From an uncultured Eubacteriales bacterium (GTDB lineage: Bacteria > Bacillota > Clostridia > Oscillospirales > Acutalibacteraceae), in NCBI GenBank assembly GCA_934667845.1, contig CAKUMQ010000014.1:1-55027 (forward strand): a stretch of 55,027 nucleotides of DNA, in the 5' to 3' direction. Both the position numbers and the translations under genes were made by a program. The first letter of the stretch is position 1; the number at the start of each line of letters is the position of its first letter. The notes beneath the pieces were generated by a model. It did not search any database and was not told the DNA's origin. It saw only the letters and a list, made by a program, of their open reading frames with translations. Below are positions 8,029 through 15,667 of this stretch, piece after piece.

Positions 8029-9246
8029 ATGCGCACAGCGGGAGTGATCGCGGAATTCAATCCGTTTCACAACGGTCACGCATTTTTGCTTGACCGTCTC
8101 AGAGCGAAGGACGGCGGCAATGCCTCGCATATCGCGGTCGTGATGAGCGGCAACTATGTGCAGCGGGGGGAGCCGGCGTTTCTGCCGAAAGAGGATCGGG
8201 TGAAGATGGCGCTTGCAGGCGGGGCGGATCTGGTGCTGGAGCTGCCGGTGCCGTATGCGCTCTGCTCGGCGGAGGGCTTTGCCGACGGCGCGGTAGCCAT
8301 TTTGGATGCGCTCGGATGCGTGGACATTTTAGGCTTCGGCAGCGAGTGCGGCGACACCTCCGCACTCGTCGAAGCGGCGGGGCGGCTGGATGAGCCGGAG
8401 ACGGCGGCACGGCTGCGGTTTCACCTGGAGGCGGGGATCAGCTATGCCGAAGCGCGGCAGCGGGCGCTGCACGAGCGGGCGGGCGGCTTGGCAGCGCTGC
8501 TTGACGGCGCCAACAATACGCTCGGCATCGAATATATCCGCGCGCTGACGCGGCGGCAGTCAAAGATAGAGCCGCAGGCATTTCTGCGCTTCGGAGCGGG
8601 ACATGAAGCGCTGTCCCCGAGCGGCACGACGGCATCCGCGGGATTTATCCGCGCGGCAGTGGCGGAGGGGCGGCTGCGCAATGTGGCGCCGTATATGTCC
8701 GCCGAGGGGTTTGCCCTGCTGTCCGAAGCGGTGGCGGCGGGGCGCGCGCCCGCCGATCCGGCATTGGCGGAACGGGCGCTGCTTTATCGGCTGCGGGGCA
8801 TGAGCCGCGAGGAGATGGCGCTGCTGCCCGGCATTTCCGAGGGGCTGGAGTACCGCCTGTATAAGGCGGCGCGCAGGGCGGGCAGCCTTGCCGAGCTGAT
8901 CGCGGGCGTGAAAACGCGGCGCTATCCCGAGACGCGGATCCGCCGGACGCTTTGGGCGGCATATGCGGGCATACAGGCAGCCGATCGGCTGCCGACACCG
9001 CCGTATATCCGCGTATTGGGGCTGAACGGGCGGGGGGAGGAGATCCTCTCCGCAGCGGCGGCAGCCAAAACGGCGCAGAGCCGCGGTATCGCGCTGCTCA
9101 GCCGCGCGGCGGCGGTCGGCTCGCTCTCTGCGGCGGGGCAGCGGCTGTTTTCTTTGGAATGTGCTGCCGACGACCGCTATGATCTGCTGCTGCCGCGCCC
9201 GCGCGGATGCGGCATTTCCTGCACGGCAGGGGTCGTGCGGGGCTGA
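8029..9246 (+). CDS. tmcAL: tRNA(Met) cytidine acetate ligase (TmcAL, YlbM family)
   Basis: A 405-residue nucleotidyltransferase-fold protein of the YlbM/TmcAL family. In characterised members it forms acetyl-AMP from acetate and ATP and acetylates the wobble cytidine of elongator tRNA-Met (ac4C34). The N-terminus shows GVIAEFNPFHNGH (the HxGH nucleotide motif), then MSGNYVQRGEPAF and GADLVLELP, and FGSECGD further on. GGAAAGGGG lies 9 nt before the ATG. It is divergent from ackA, which could link the modification to acetate supply (inference). Confidence 0.93.
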   Translation: MRTAGVIAEFNPFHNGHAFLLDRLRAKDGGNASHIAVVMSGNYVQRGEPAFLPKEDRVKMALAGGADLVLELPVPYALCSAEGFADGAVAILDALGCVDILGFGSECGDTSALVEAAGRLDEPETAARLRFHLEAGISYAEARQRALHERAGGLAALLDGANNTLGIEYIRALTRRQSKIEPQAFLRFGAGHEALSPSGTTASAGFIRAAVAEGRLRNVAPYMSAEGFALLSEAVAAGRAPADPALAERALLYRLRGMSREEMALLPGISEGLEYRLYKAARRAGSLAELIAGVKTRRYPETRIRRTLWAAYAGIQAADRLPTPPYIRVLGLNGRGEEILSAAAAAKTAQSRGIALLSRAAAVGSLSAAGQRLFSLECAADDRYDLLLPRPRGCGISCTAGVVRG

Positions 9247-9262
9247 CGGGGTGAAAACGGAC

Positions 9263-9292
9263 TGGACAAACCGCCCTGATCTGTGGTATACT
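9263..9292 (+). promoter_or_regulatory. Promoter of the XRE membrane regulator gene
   Basis: TGGACA (9263-9268), 18-bp spacer, TATACT (9287-9292), about 60 nt upstream of the GTG start. Confidence 0.6.
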
Positions 9293-9354
9293 GAAATACA
9301 GTCAGCACGACCGGGGACGGTGTCTTCCCGGCGGACACGGAGGAAAAACAGACA

Positions 9355-9978
9355 GTGGATATAGATAAACTGAAGGAGACCGTGGCGCAGAATATGATGG
9401 CGCTGCGGCTTGCCGCCGGACTCAAGCAGACGGAGCTGGCGGAACAGATCCATTATTCGGATAAATCCGTCTCCAAATGGGAGCGGGCGGAGGCGCTGCC
9501 GGATGTGGCAGTGCTGAAAAGCGTCGCCGACGTGTTCGGCGTGACGGTGGACTATCTCATCACTCCCCATAAAGAGGGGGAGGCGGCTCTGGCCGCGCCC
9601 GCCGTACCGGCGGAGCATGTGCGGGCGGCGCGCCACCGGCTGGTGACGCGCATCGTGCTGATCGGTATCTGGACGCTCGCGCTGCTGCTGTTCATTATTT
9701 TTTGGCTGGCGGGGCATCCGGAGTGGGTGCGCTATGTCGTGACCGGCGCACTGCCGGTCTCGCTGATCGCCTGGCTGGTGCTGCACTCGGTCTGGGAACG
9801 CGGCAGGCTGAATGTGTATATCATTTCCGCGTTGACGGCGAGCCTGCTGCTTACGCTCTATACCGTGTTCTACCGGTACAACTGGTGGCAACTCTTCCTT
9901 TTGCAGATCCCGATCGAGGGAATCATCCTGTGCGGCTTCGGCATTGCCCGCGCCTCTAAAAAACCGCCGAAAAACTGA
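9355..9978 (+). CDS. XRE-family helix-turn-helix protein with membrane domain
   Basis: A 207-residue protein. Residues 1-65 form a Cro/C1-type DNA-binding domain (MALRLAAGLKQTELAEQI, then YSDKSVSKWERAEALPD). After an Ala-rich linker come four predicted transmembrane helices (about 98-200) ending in a basic tail. Such membrane-bound XRE proteins are common in Firmicutes; few have known targets. The start is a GTG with GGAGG 11 nt upstream. The gene has its own promoter and terminator, so it is monocistronic. The next operon is preceded by CTAC/GTAG inverted repeats that this protein might bind, but that is only positional. Confidence 0.85.
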   Translation: MDIDKLKETVAQNMMALRLAAGLKQTELAEQIHYSDKSVSKWERAEALPDVAVLKSVADVFGVTVDYLITPHKEGEAALAAPAVPAEHVRAARHRLVTRIVLIGIWTLALLLFIIFWLAGHPEWVRYVVTGALPVSLIAWLVLHSVWERGRLNVYIISALTASLLLTLYTVFYRYNWWQLFLLQIPIEGIILCGFGIARASKKPPKN

Positions 9979-9994
9979 ACCGAAATTTTCTGAC

Positions 9995-10033
9995 GCCCCC
10001 TGCATCCGCTTTTTGGGATGCAGGGGGCTTTTT
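9995..10033 (+). terminator. Terminator of the XRE gene
   Basis: A perfect 13-bp stem (9995-10007 with 10016-10028) with an 8-nt loop is followed by five T residues. A second small hairpin (CTGCCG/CGGCAG, 10035-10051) follows at once. Confidence 0.88.
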
Positions 10034-10045
10034 GCTGCCGTTTTT

Positions 10046-10100
10046 CGGCAGTAGAACGGTTCTCCCGCCCATTCTACTGATCGGAGAACACGGTAGAATG
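10046..10100. repeat. Left cluster of CTAC/GTAG inverted repeats
   Basis: Contains CGGCAGTAGAACGG (10046-10059), the same core reversed as CCCATTCTACTGAT (10068-10081) and GTAGAATG (10093-10100). CATTCTAC at 10070-10077 and GTAGAATG at 10093-10100 form a perfect 8-bp inverted repeat 15 bp apart. The core recurs after the operon at 13700-13760. It could be a regulator site or a small repeat element. Confidence 0.55.
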
Positions 10101-10296
10101 AGCGGCTGTCAGCCGTAGACGGGCGAAAATGCAGAATAGGTTGCCGAATGACCGGCTGCGTGGTATGCTGTTGCTCGGATCGGTTCCGTCTGCCGCGCCG
10201 GCGGTTTGGCAGTGGGTTTGTCTGCGCTGTCAGGCCGCGTGGCCGGGCGAAGGGTGGACGGGGCCGGTCGGTTTTGATAAAAAGGAGGGAGCGGGC

Positions 10297-11082
10297 ATGC
10301 GGGATACGACACCGAGGGTAATCTGGTACAGCGAGGAAAGCGAGGATCCCGTCGGCGGGAAAGCGTCGCCGTTTGCCGTGCCGCCCGACTATGTGTTTAT
10401 CCACCGTTCGCCGCTTTGGCGGGCGGCGGCTTTTATTGTTTACCGCCTGATCATGACCCCGGTCGCGTGGATCTACTGCCGGTTCTGGCTTGGGCTGCGC
10501 CGGGTCGACTGCCGCACGCGGAAGCCAAAGCGGGGGCAGGGGTGTTTCCTCTATGCCAATCACACCATGCCGGTCGGCGATGCGTTTGCGCCGTCCGTGC
10601 TGTGGTTTCCGAAGCGTATCTATGTGGTGGTGTCGCCCGCCAACCTGGCGGTAAAAGGCACGCGGCATTTTCTGCAGATGGTCGGTGCGCTGCCGATTCC
10701 GGAAAATCTGACCGCGTTCCGGCAGTTCCGCGAGGCGGTTCTCGCTCGTGTCCGCGAGGGACACGCGGTGGTGATCTATCCCGAGGCGCACGTCTGGCCG
10801 TATTATACCGGTATCCGCCTGTTTTCCGCCCGTTCGTTTGCCTTTCCCGTCGCCGCGGGCGCGCCGGTGTATGTGTCGACCGCGACCTTTCAAAAGCGCC
10901 GCTTTTGCCGCCGCCCGCGGGTGACGGTGTATCTGGACGGACCGTTTTATCCAGATTCCGCCCTGCCGCGGCGGCAGGCGGAGCAGGCGCTTCGCGACCG
11001 CGTGTATGCGGCGCTCTGCGCGCGCAGCCAAAACAGCACTTACCGTGCCGTGGAATACCGAAAAAAGGAGGAAACCCCGTGA
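10297..11082 (+). CDS. PlsC-like acyltransferase, first gene of the glycolipid-type operon
   Basis: A 261-residue protein of the lysophospholipid/1-acylglycerol-3-phosphate acyltransferase superfamily, which moves an acyl chain onto a hydroxyl at the inner membrane face. One or two hydrophobic helices precede the catalytic region. The first motif is NHTMPVGDA (His89): five residues separate His and Asp instead of the usual four. The third motif is YPEAHVWPYY near residue 162. The ATG at 10297 is chosen because AAAGGAGGG lies 7 nt upstream. The stop TGA overlaps the GTG of the next glycosyltransferase, so the two are translationally coupled. The acceptor is unknown; the operon suggests a glycosylated lipid or glycan. 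Confidence 0.8.
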   Translation: MRDTTPRVIWYSEESEDPVGGKASPFAVPPDYVFIHRSPLWRAAAFIVYRLIMTPVAWIYCRFWLGLRRVDCRTRKPKRGQGCFLYANHTMPVGDAFAPSVLWFPKRIYVVVSPANLAVKGTRHFLQMVGALPIPENLTAFRQFREAVLARVREGHAVVIYPEAHVWPYYTGIRLFSARSFAFPVAAGAPVYVSTATFQKRRFCRRPRVTVYLDGPFYPDSALPRRQAEQALRDRVYAALCARSQNSTYRAVEYRKKEETP

Positions 11083-11918
11083 TCCCGATCCTGTATGCCG
11101 GCAATCGCCGGATGTTTGACGGACTGCTGATCTCTGCCGTGTCGGCGGCGACGCACAGCACGCAGCCGCTGGATATTACGCTGCTGACCATGGATCTGCG
11201 TGAGGTGTCGCCCGATTATCTGCCGCTGACGGAGAACCAGCGGCAGTATTTGGAGCGGCTCTGCGGCAGGCGCTGTCCGGGCAGCCGCGTGACGCTGATC
11301 GACGTGGGCGAGCTGTACCGCGCCGCACTGGCTGATTCCCCGAACACCGAAACCGGCTATACGCCCTACTGCTTTCTGCGGCTGTTTGCCGACCGCCTGC
11401 CGCTGCCCGATAAGCTGCTGTACCTGGATGCCGATACGGTGATCGCGGGCGATCTTCTGCCGCTTTTTCAGACGGACGTCAGCGGTGTGGAATATGCAGC
11501 GGTGCTCGATCACTACGGGCGGTTTTTCATGGGCTATCACTACATCAATTCCGGCGTGATGCTGCTGAATCTCAAACGCATCCGCGAGACCGGGCTGTTT
11601 CGGCGCGCGGTGGCGCTTTGTGCCGAAAAGCGGCTGTTTCTGCCGGATCAGACGGCGCTGCACCGCCTGACGCAGGACAAGCTGCTGTTGCCCGTGCGGT
11701 ATAACGAGCAGAAGCACTATGACCGCGCCGATACGGTCGTCCAGCATTTTTGCAAGACGATCCTCTGGCTGCCGGTGTTTCACACCCGCACCGTAAAGCC
11801 GTGGGAGCCGCAGCGCGTCCACGATCTGCTGACCGACCGCTATGATGCGGTGCTTTCCGAGTATCTCTGCCACAAAAAACTGTACGAGGAGGAATATCCC
11901 GATGAATGTTATGCCTGA
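11079..11918 (+). CDS. Glycosyltransferase family 8 protein (first of two)
   Basis: A 279-residue GT-A fold glycosyltransferase of family GT8, whose members transfer galactose or glucose from UDP-sugars with retention. It shows LPDKLLYLDADTVIAGDL (DxD metal site near residues 117-119), YINSGVMLLNLKRIRE and LPDQTALHRL. No signal peptide or membrane helix is seen, so it is probably cytoplasmic or membrane-associated. The GTG start overlaps the upstream stop by 4 bp, with AAAGGAGG 6 nt upstream. Its last 17 bp overlap the second GT8 gene. Bacterial GT8 enzymes often build lipopolysaccharide or capsule cores; in this apparently monoderm genome a glycolipid or teichoic-acid-like product is more likely (inference). 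Confidence 0.85.
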   Translation: MIPILYAGNRRMFDGLLISAVSAATHSTQPLDITLLTMDLREVSPDYLPLTENQRQYLERLCGRRCPGSRVTLIDVGELYRAALADSPNTETGYTPYCFLRLFADRLPLPDKLLYLDADTVIAGDLLPLFQTDVSGVEYAAVLDHYGRFFMGYHYINSGVMLLNLKRIRETGLFRRAVALCAEKRLFLPDQTALHRLTQDKLLLPVRYNEQKHYDRADTVVQHFCKTILWLPVFHTRTVKPWEPQRVHDLLTDRYDAVLSEYLCHKKLYEEEYPDECYA

Positions 11919-12840
11919 GGTAACGGTGTTTTACGCCTGCGACGACCGGTATATCCCGTATCTCGCGGTGTCGCTCACCTCGCTGATCGCCCACGCGGAC
12001 GAAAGCACGCGCTACCGCGTGATCGTGCTGCACAGCGGGATCAGCGCGGAAAACCGCGCCATAATCTCCGCCATGGCAAAAGGCACCGTCACGACGGAAT
12101 TCAAAGACGTGTCCGCGCCTCTGGAGGCGCTTGCCGACCGGCTCTGCCTGCGGGATTATTACAGCCTGTCGATCTATTACCGTTTGTTTATCCCCGACCT
12201 GTTTCCCGCGATCGGGCGGGCGGTGTATCTGGATGCCGATACCGTGCTGCTCGACGATGTGGCGGCGCTCTACCGCACCGATCTGCACGGCGCGCTTGTC
12301 GCCGCCGCGCCCGATATGGTCGTGGCAAGCGAGGAGATCTTTCGGCGCTATGCCGATGAGGGGGTCGGCGTGCCGTATGCCCGCTATTTCAACTCCGGCG
12401 TGCTGGTGATGGATCTGCGGCAGATGCGGGAGCGGGACGTCAAAGGACAGTTTGTCCGCCTGCTCTCCACCTACGGCTTTGATACGATCTGCCCCGATCA
12501 GGATTATTTGAACGTGATCTGCCGCGGACAGGTGCACTATCTGCCGACCGGCTGGAACCGCATGCCGGTGGAGCATCCCGCCGCCGACCGTCCTGCGCTT
12601 GTGCATTATAATATGTATTTTAAGCCGTGGCTGTATGCGGATGTGCCCTATGAGGAGCATTTCTGGGATTTTGCCTGCCGCACGCCGTTTTATGAGCGGC
12701 TGCTCGCGGAAAAGCAGGCGTTCGGCGAGGAGGGGCGCCGCCGCGACGACGAAGCGGGCGTGCAGCTGCGCCGTTCTGCCGAGCAGATCATCCGCAGCGA
12801 CCGCAGCTTTCGTGCCGTTTTGGCGGGGAATGCGGTATGA
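11902..12840 (+). CDS. Glycosyltransferase family 8 protein (second of two)
   Basis: A 312-residue GT8 enzyme. Blocks seen are VFYACDDRYIPYLAVSLTSL at the N-terminus, AIGRAVYLDADTVLLDDV (DxD near residue 112), RYFNSGVLVMDLRQMRE, CPDQDYLNVICRG and ALVHYNMYFKPW, with a basic, charged C-terminal tail. It matches the standard GT8 layout more closely than its neighbour. The ATG at 11902 lies inside the end of the upstream gene, with GAGGAGG 9 nt before it. Its stop shares an ATGA overlap with the following acyltransferase. Two different GT8 enzymes in a row suggest that two sugars are added in sequence. Confidence 0.9.
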   Translation: MNVMPEVTVFYACDDRYIPYLAVSLTSLIAHADESTRYRVIVLHSGISAENRAIISAMAKGTVTTEFKDVSAPLEALADRLCLRDYYSLSIYYRLFIPDLFPAIGRAVYLDADTVLLDDVAALYRTDLHGALVAAAPDMVVASEEIFRRYADEGVGVPYARYFNSGVLVMDLRQMRERDVKGQFVRLLSTYGFDTICPDQDYLNVICRGQVHYLPTGWNRMPVEHPAADRPALVHYNMYFKPWLYADVPYEEHFWDFACRTPFYERLLAEKQAFGEEGRRRDDEAGVQLRRSAEQIIRSDRSFRAVLAGNAV

Positions 12841-13685
12841 GCCGCCCGTATGTGCTGCCGCCCGATCGGGCGGAGGTGCAAAGCAGGATCCGTACCTATG
12901 CGGCGCGCGGCGGCGAATGGTTTTTTGCGGATGTGGAGAATGACCCGCCCGCTAAGGTGCTGCGCCCCGAGGACGTCGATTATCTGCATGAGACGGTGAA
13001 ATTCCGGGTCAACGGCTGGTTTGCCCGCCTGACCGAATCGGTCTGTCAGGCGTTTTGCCGCCGCAAATACGCGATCACGGTCGAGGGCGCGGAGAATCTG
13101 CGCGGGCTGACCGGCGGCGCGGTGTGGACGAGCAACCACTTTGCCGTGACGGAGAATCTGGCGGTGCGCCTGGTGGCGCAGCGCGCCCCGGGGCGGCACC
13201 GGATGTATAAGCTCGTGCGGGAGGGCAATTATGCCATGCCCGGCGTGATCGGCTGGCTGCTCCGTTATGCGGACACGCTGCCGCTGAGCAGCTGTGTCAC
13301 GACGATGAAGGGGTTAGACCGCGCCATAAGCCGTATTCTACGAAACGGAGACTTCGTTCTCGTCTATCCCGAGCAGGCGATGTGGTGGTATTATCCGAAG
13401 CCGCGTCCCTATCGCATCGGGGCGTTTCGCTATGCCGCCAAAAACGGCGTGCCGGTGGTGCCCTGCTTTGTGACGCTGTCGGCGAAGAACGCCGGAAAGC
13501 CGCTGTCTCCGGTGAATGTGCGCTATACGATCCACGTCTGTCCGCCGATCCGTCCGGACGGGACACACAGCGTGCGGGAGGAGGCCGAGCGGATGCGGGA
13601 GGAAAATTTCCGCCTGTGCCGCGAGGTGTATGAGCGGGTTTACGGCAAAACGCTGGATTACAGTGACGGAGAGCTGCTTTTTTGA
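12837..13685 (+). CDS. PlsC-like acyltransferase, last gene of the glycolipid-type operon
   Basis: A 282-residue lysophospholipid acyltransferase superfamily protein. The first motif is SNHFAVTEN (His101), so the usual HX4D is HX4E here. The third is VLVYPEQAMWWYY near residue 177, followed by a basic stretch KPRPYRIGAFRYA. It shares the YPE(A/Q)xxWxYY pattern with the first gene, so the two probably belong to related subfamilies. An ATGA overlap couples it to the second GT8. It is likely to acylate the product of the two glycosyltransferases or its lipid anchor (inference). Confidence 0.8.
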   Translation: MSRPYVLPPDRAEVQSRIRTYAARGGEWFFADVENDPPAKVLRPEDVDYLHETVKFRVNGWFARLTESVCQAFCRRKYAITVEGAENLRGLTGGAVWTSNHFAVTENLAVRLVAQRAPGRHRMYKLVREGNYAMPGVIGWLLRYADTLPLSSCVTTMKGLDRAISRILRNGDFVLVYPEQAMWWYYPKPRPYRIGAFRYAAKNGVPVVPCFVTLSAKNAGKPLSPVNVRYTIHVCPPIRPDGTHSVREEAERMREENFRLCREVYERVYGKTLDYSDGELLF

Positions 13686-13699
13686 CCGGTGGAGCAACT

Positions 13700-13760
13700 C
13701 TACCGGCAGTAGAATGGAAGAAAAATGCTCCTACCGGCCGCGTTTTGGCGGTAGAAGAGG
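13700..13760. repeat. Right cluster of CTAC/GTAG inverted repeats
   Basis: CGGCAGTAGAATGG (13704-13717) matches the left-cluster copy at 13 of 14 positions. CTACCGGCAGTAG (13700-13712) is itself an inverted repeat. CTACCG at 13731-13736 and CGGTAG at 13748-13753 form another pair. Further GTAG-containing words continue to about 13800. The cluster lies directly after the operon, before the degV promoter. Confidence 0.55.
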
Positions 13761-13798
13761 CAGGAATGCGGTGTAGAGACCGTTTTTGCGGGTGTAGG

Positions 13799-13827
13799 TT
13801 GTTTTTGCCCGGCGGCGGGTGTATGCT
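13799..13827 (+). promoter_or_regulatory. Possible promoter of degV
   Basis: TTGTTT (13799-13804), 17-bp spacer, TATGCT (13822-13827). The -35 box is weak. It lies just downstream of the right CTAC/GTAG cluster. Confidence 0.4.
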
Positions 13828-13959
13828 TGTGTCACGGTCGGAACAGCTTTGCAGCGGAGAATGTGATTACCGTATTTCTCCGGACTGTCCGACTTTTGCA
13901 CATGCGCTTGTGCCGCCGGGTGGCCGGGCGCTTTGCCAAGTGACAGGGAGGCGCATTTT

Positions 13960-14817
13960 ATGATCCGCATTATCACCGATACATCCGCGAATCTGCCTAT
14001 CGACGTGATCCGCCGGTACGACCTTTGCGTTGTGCCGTTTTCTTATACGGTCAACGGGAAAGAGCTGTCGTCGCCGTCGGGCGAATTTGACGGCCGGGCG
14101 TTTTATCAGGCCATGCGTGAGGGAGCCGAGGTCAAGACGGCAATGATCAACATTGCGGCATTTACTGAGGTCATGCAGGGCTTTTTGGAAAAGGGCGAGG
14201 ACGTGCTGTACATCGGCATGTCCGGAGGCATCAGCGGCACGGCGCACGCCGCGTCCGTAGCGGCAGAGGAGCTGCGTGAGCAGTATCCGCAGCGCCGCAT
14301 TGCCGCTATGGATACGCTGGCGGCTTCGCTCGGCGAAGGGCTTCTGGTGCTCGAGGCGGCGCGTATGCGGGAGGAAAACGTCTGCTTTGACGATATCGTT
14401 GCGTATATCGACTGTGTGCGCCATACGATGTGCCAGTATTTTACCGTGGACGACCTTGAATACCTCAAGCGCGGCGGACGGCTCAGCCGTGTCGCGACCG
14501 TGATCGGCACCGTACTGCGCATAAAGCCGCTCCTGACCGGCGACGCCGAGGGACGGATCGTGCTGTGCGGCAAGGTGCGGGGGCGGGCGGCATCTCTGGA
14601 TGCGCTGGCGGAACGGTATGAAAAGCTGGCGGCAGACCCCGCCTCGACCGTGGGAATTGCCCACGCCGACGACGAAGAGGGGGCTGCGGCGCTTCTGGAG
14701 AGGCTGAGACAGCGCGGGTTGACCGGTGAGTGTCTGACTGTCTGCTACGAACCGGTCACGGGCGCCCATGTCGGTCCCGGAACGATCGCGCTGTTCTTTC
14801 CCGGGAATCGAAAGTGA
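13960..14817 (+). CDS. DegV family fatty-acid-binding protein
   Basis: A 285-residue DegV/FakB-type protein. Members bind a fatty acid and present it to the kinase FakA, giving acyl phosphate for phospholipid synthesis. Seen are IITDTSANLP at the N-terminus, GMSGGISGTAHAA (the Ser/Gly loop that contacts the carboxylate), DTLAASLGEG and YLKRGGRLSR. CAGGGAGG lies 7 nt before the ATG. No FakA gene is in the window. It is followed 12 bp later by the hemolysin III gene, probably one transcript. Placement just after two acyltransferase genes is suggestive but may be chance. Confidence 0.92.
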   Translation: MIRIITDTSANLPIDVIRRYDLCVVPFSYTVNGKELSSPSGEFDGRAFYQAMREGAEVKTAMINIAAFTEVMQGFLEKGEDVLYIGMSGGISGTAHAASVAAEELREQYPQRRIAAMDTLAASLGEGLLVLEAARMREENVCFDDIVAYIDCVRHTMCQYFTVDDLEYLKRGGRLSRVATVIGTVLRIKPLLTGDAEGRIVLCGKVRGRAASLDALAERYEKLAADPASTVGIAHADDEEGAAALLERLRQRGLTGECLTVCYEPVTGAHVGPGTIALFFPGNRK

Positions 14818-14829
14818 GGAGTAAAAAAT

Positions 14830-15501
14830 ATGTCGCGTACACCGCTGAAGGATCGGGTCTTGCCGAATTATACCCGCGGCGAGGATATCGCCAATATGGT
14901 GACTCACATTATCGGCGGCGCCATCGGAATCGCCGTTTTGGTATTGGCGGTCGTGGTGGCTGCTCTGCATAAAAACGTTTGGGGCGTGGTCGGCGCCGCC
15001 ATATACGGCGCGTCGATGGTCGCTCTGTATACAGTGTCCAGTGTTTACCACGGACTTAAACCGGGCATGGGGAAAAAGGTGATGCAGGTCATTGACCACT
15101 GCACGATCTATTTCCTGATCGCCGGAACCTATACGCCGATCCTGCTGGCGGGGATCCGTCCGCTGCATCCGGTGCTCGCCTGGGTGATCTTCGGGATAGA
15201 GTGGGGGCTGGTGGCGTTTGCGGTCGTGTTTACCGCGATCGACCACAACAAATTCAAGGTACTGGCGATGGTCTGCTATATCGGCATGGGCTGGTGCATT
15301 ATTTTTGCGCTGCGTGCCACGGTGGAGGCGATGGGCATCGAGGGCTTTATCTGGCTGATCGCGGGCGGCATCGCCTATACCGTGGGGGCGGTGCTGTACG
15401 GGCTGGGAAAAAGCCGCCCGGTCTTCCACACCGTGTTTCATGTGTTTGTGGATGTCGGCAGCATTTTGCAGGCGGTGTGTATCCTGCGGTATGTGCTGTG
15501 A
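14830..15501 (+). CDS. Hemolysin III / PAQR family membrane protein
   Basis: A 223-residue protein with seven predicted transmembrane helices, of the hemolysin III branch of the PAQR superfamily. The conserved polar residues are visible: SSVYH (SxxxH) in the second helix region, IDHCTIYFLIAGTYTP, and HTVFH (HxxxH) near the C-terminus; in PAQR enzymes these bind zinc. Bacterial members have been linked to membrane lipid homeostasis, with no settled reaction. It is cotranscribed with degV and ends at a terminator. Confidence 0.9.
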   Translation: MSRTPLKDRVLPNYTRGEDIANMVTHIIGGAIGIAVLVLAVVVAALHKNVWGVVGAAIYGASMVALYTVSSVYHGLKPGMGKKVMQVIDHCTIYFLIAGTYTPILLAGIRPLHPVLAWVIFGIEWGLVAFAVVFTAIDHNKFKVLAMVCYIGMGWCIIFALRATVEAMGIEGFIWLIAGGIAYTVGAVLYGLGKSRPVFHTVFHVFVDVGSILQAVCILRYVL

Positions 15502-15510
15502 AAAGCGAAG

Positions 15511-15544
15511 AAAATGCGTCCTTTGAACAGAGGACGCATTTTTT
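15511..15544 (+). terminator. Terminator of degV-hlyIII
   Basis: A perfect 12-bp stem (15511-15522 with 15531-15542), loop TTGAACAG, followed by T residues. Confidence 0.88.
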
Positions 15545-15588
15545 CAGCGAAAAATGCGGAAAAAACAGCGGACAAAAGAAAGCGGCGG

Positions 15589-15617
15589 TTGTAAAACGGG
15601 GAAAACTGTGGTATGCT
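15589..15617 (+). promoter_or_regulatory. Promoter of mscS-like gene
   Basis: TTGTAA (15589-15594), 17-bp spacer, TATGCT (15612-15617) with upstream TGG. Confidence 0.6.
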
Positions 15618-15667
15618 GTAAAGTGAAATGCTGCGGTATATTTTGTGCCGCAAAGGGAGCGAAGGAT

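Larger units (their letters stand above)
9979..10296. other. 318-bp intergenic stretch before the acyltransferase/GT8 operon
   Basis: It holds the XRE terminator, a small hairpin and the left cluster of CTAC/GTAG repeats (10046-10100). From about 10130 an open frame runs into the acyltransferase, but this part shows no family sequence. I see no convincing -35/-10 pair for the operon here. Confidence 0.6.

Noticed and set aside
8560..11031. Open frame of 823 codons on the - strand
   Set aside because: It crosses three + strand genes and their terminator, and shows low-complexity Arg/Pro/His composition with no motif.
10416..11078. In-frame extension joining the first GT8 to an upstream frame
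   Set aside because: The extension is the acyltransferase read in another frame; GTG at 11079 has AAAGGAGG and the GT8 fold begins there.
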